Source: a bacterium
GTDB lineage: Archaea; Thermoplasmatota; Thermoplasmata; Lutacidiplasmatales; UBA184
NCBI GenBank assembly: GCA_021832495.1
Contig: JAKBKR010000132.1
Coordinates: 1 to 6,235, forward strand
Direction of reading: 5' to 3'
DNA length: 6,235 bases
Shown here: positions 5,474 to 6,235 of the stretch, piece by piece
Layout of the letters: every line of letters begins with the position of its first letter
Numbering within the stretch: the first letter of the stretch is position 1
Position numbers and translations under genes: made by a program
Notes under the pieces: model-generated
Seen by the model: only the letters and a program-made list of their open reading frames with translations
The model's database searches: none
Told to the model about the DNA's origin: nothing

Positions 5474-6235
5474 CGCTGGCGGAGGATGGCGGACATGAGA
5501 TCGTGTGCAGCGAAGGAACGTTCGAAGTGCTCCCGCGCCTCGTTCTCAAGGGGGGTCACGTCGGGGTATCGTGAGGAGAAGTGGGTGATGTAGAGCTCTC
5601 CCACGCCCGCCTCCTTGGCGGCCTGGGCCGCTTGCCGGGCGGAGGAGTGCCCCCAGTCGTTCGCATCCTTCTCCAGGGAGAGTTCGACCGTCGCCTCGTG
5701 GATGAGGACATCCGCCCCCCGGGCGAGGGCCACGACGTCCTTGGAGGGGGCCGTGTCACCCGTATAGACGATCGAGCGTCCGGGGCGCGGGGGACCGAGG
5801 ACCATCGCCGGGGTGACCACGTGGCCGTTCCCGAGCGTCACGGTCTCGCCCCGTTCCAAGTGGGCGAAGTCCCGCCCGCGGCAACCGAGGCTGTGGGCGA
5901 GGTCCGCATCGAACCGCCCGCGTTTCTCCTTCTCCTGCAGCCGGAACGCGAGGGCAGGAACTGGGTGGGCCGTCCGCGCAGCCCGGACGGTGTAGGTCCC
6001 GAGGTCGACCTCCTCCCCGGGGGCGACCCCGTGCGGGGTAACGGGGAACTTCTTCGTGAAGTGCCCGAGTTCCATGATCGCGGGCACGTACTTCTCGACA
6101 TCGGCCGGACCGTAGATGTCGAGGGGCTCGGAGCGGTTGTTGAGTCCCATGCTCTGGATGAGCCCGGGGAGGCCGAGGAAGTGGTCTCCGTGGAAGTGGG
6201 TGATGAAGATCCGGCGGACGCGCATGAAGGAGATG
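5470..6235 (-). CDS. rnz: Ribonuclease Z (tRNA 3' endonuclease), 5' end outside window
   Basis: Zinc-dependent metallo-beta-lactamase-fold nuclease that cuts tRNA precursors at the 3' side of the discriminator base. The frame is open to the right edge, reading Ile-Ser-Phe before the Met at 6225, so that Met is internal; about 50-55 N-terminal residues of a normal 305-310 are missing. Counting from that Met: the metal motif THFHGDH is at 9-15 (His10, His12, Asp14, His15), a further ligand His87 is in TAHPVPALAFR, Asp157 in YTGDT, HEAT at 176-179, WGHSSARQAA at 191-200, and the last ligand His215 in THFSSRY. The run LGPPRPGRSIVYTGDT at 143-158 is typical of RNase Z rather than other beta-lactamase-fold proteins. 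It is the short, single-domain form. The stop overlaps the hutI GTG start by four bases, so the two are probably co-transcribed. Confidence 0.95.
   Translation of the reverse strand, partial: ISFMRVRRIFITHFHGDHFLGLPGLIQSMGLNNRSEPLDIYGPADVEKYVPAIMELGHFTKKFPVTPHGVAPGEEVDLGTYTVRAARTAHPVPALAFRLQEKEKRGRFDADLAHSLGCRGRDFAHLERGETVTLGNGHVVTPAMVLGPPRPGRSIVYTGDTAPSKDVVALARGADVLIHEATVELSLEKDANDWGHSSARQAAQAAKEAGVGELYITHFSSRYPDVTPLENEAREHFERSFAAHDLMSAILRQR

Noticed and set aside
1..6235. CRISPR array, insertion sequence, integrase or defence system
   Set aside because: There are no regularly spaced repeats, no transposase or integrase motifs and no terminal inverted repeats. All long genes are housekeeping or metabolic, plus one membrane protein.

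Overview
The window is GC-rich and gene-dense. It most likely comes from an archaeon, possibly a high-GC, Thermoplasmata-like lineage, though a bacterial source is not excluded. Pointers to archaea are a short membrane protein that starts with a zinc ribbon followed by a proline-rich linker and one membrane helix, TATA-like boxes about 35-40 nt before two starts, very short leaders, and a compact RNase Z. Pointers the other way are a citrate synthase that looks like the large bacterial (E. coli GltA) form, and hemE, which most archaea that make heme by the siroheme route lack.

Layout, left to right. (1) Positions 1-1814, minus strand: a tetrapyrrole operon read hemC -> cobA -> hemE, with overlaps of 16 and 4 nt. 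hemE is cut by the left edge. HemC makes the linear tetrapyrrole. CobA and HemE both act on uroporphyrinogen III and send it to siroheme/corrinoids or to coproporphyrinogen. No hemD lies between them. (2) Positions 1815-2284: a 470-nt divergent intergenic region without a recognisable family. It holds a 13-codon upstream ORF ending one codon before hemC, a 9-bp tandem repeat, a perfect 7-bp hairpin and a 37-codon ORF with a well-spaced Shine-Dalgarno. (3) Positions 2285-2791, plus strand: the zinc-ribbon, single-pass membrane protein, the only confident plus-strand gene. (4) Positions 2792-2876: a short convergent junction with several hairpins. (5) Positions 2877-6235, minus strand: rnz (5' end outside the window) -> hutI -> citrate synthase. 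rnz and hutI overlap by 4 nt. Citrate synthase follows after 62 nt and appears to have its own TATA-like box.

How the genes work together: the haem/sirohaem genes form a coherent pathway unit. Imidazolonepropionase belongs to histidine breakdown to glutamate, which can feed the TCA cycle that citrate synthase opens, but no other hut gene is in view. RNase Z is a tRNA 3'-end processing enzyme with no evident pathway link to its partner. I found no tRNA, rRNA, CRISPR array, insertion sequence or defence system. The parts that known families do not explain are the hemC leader and the zinc-ribbon protein; neither amounts to evidence for a new system.
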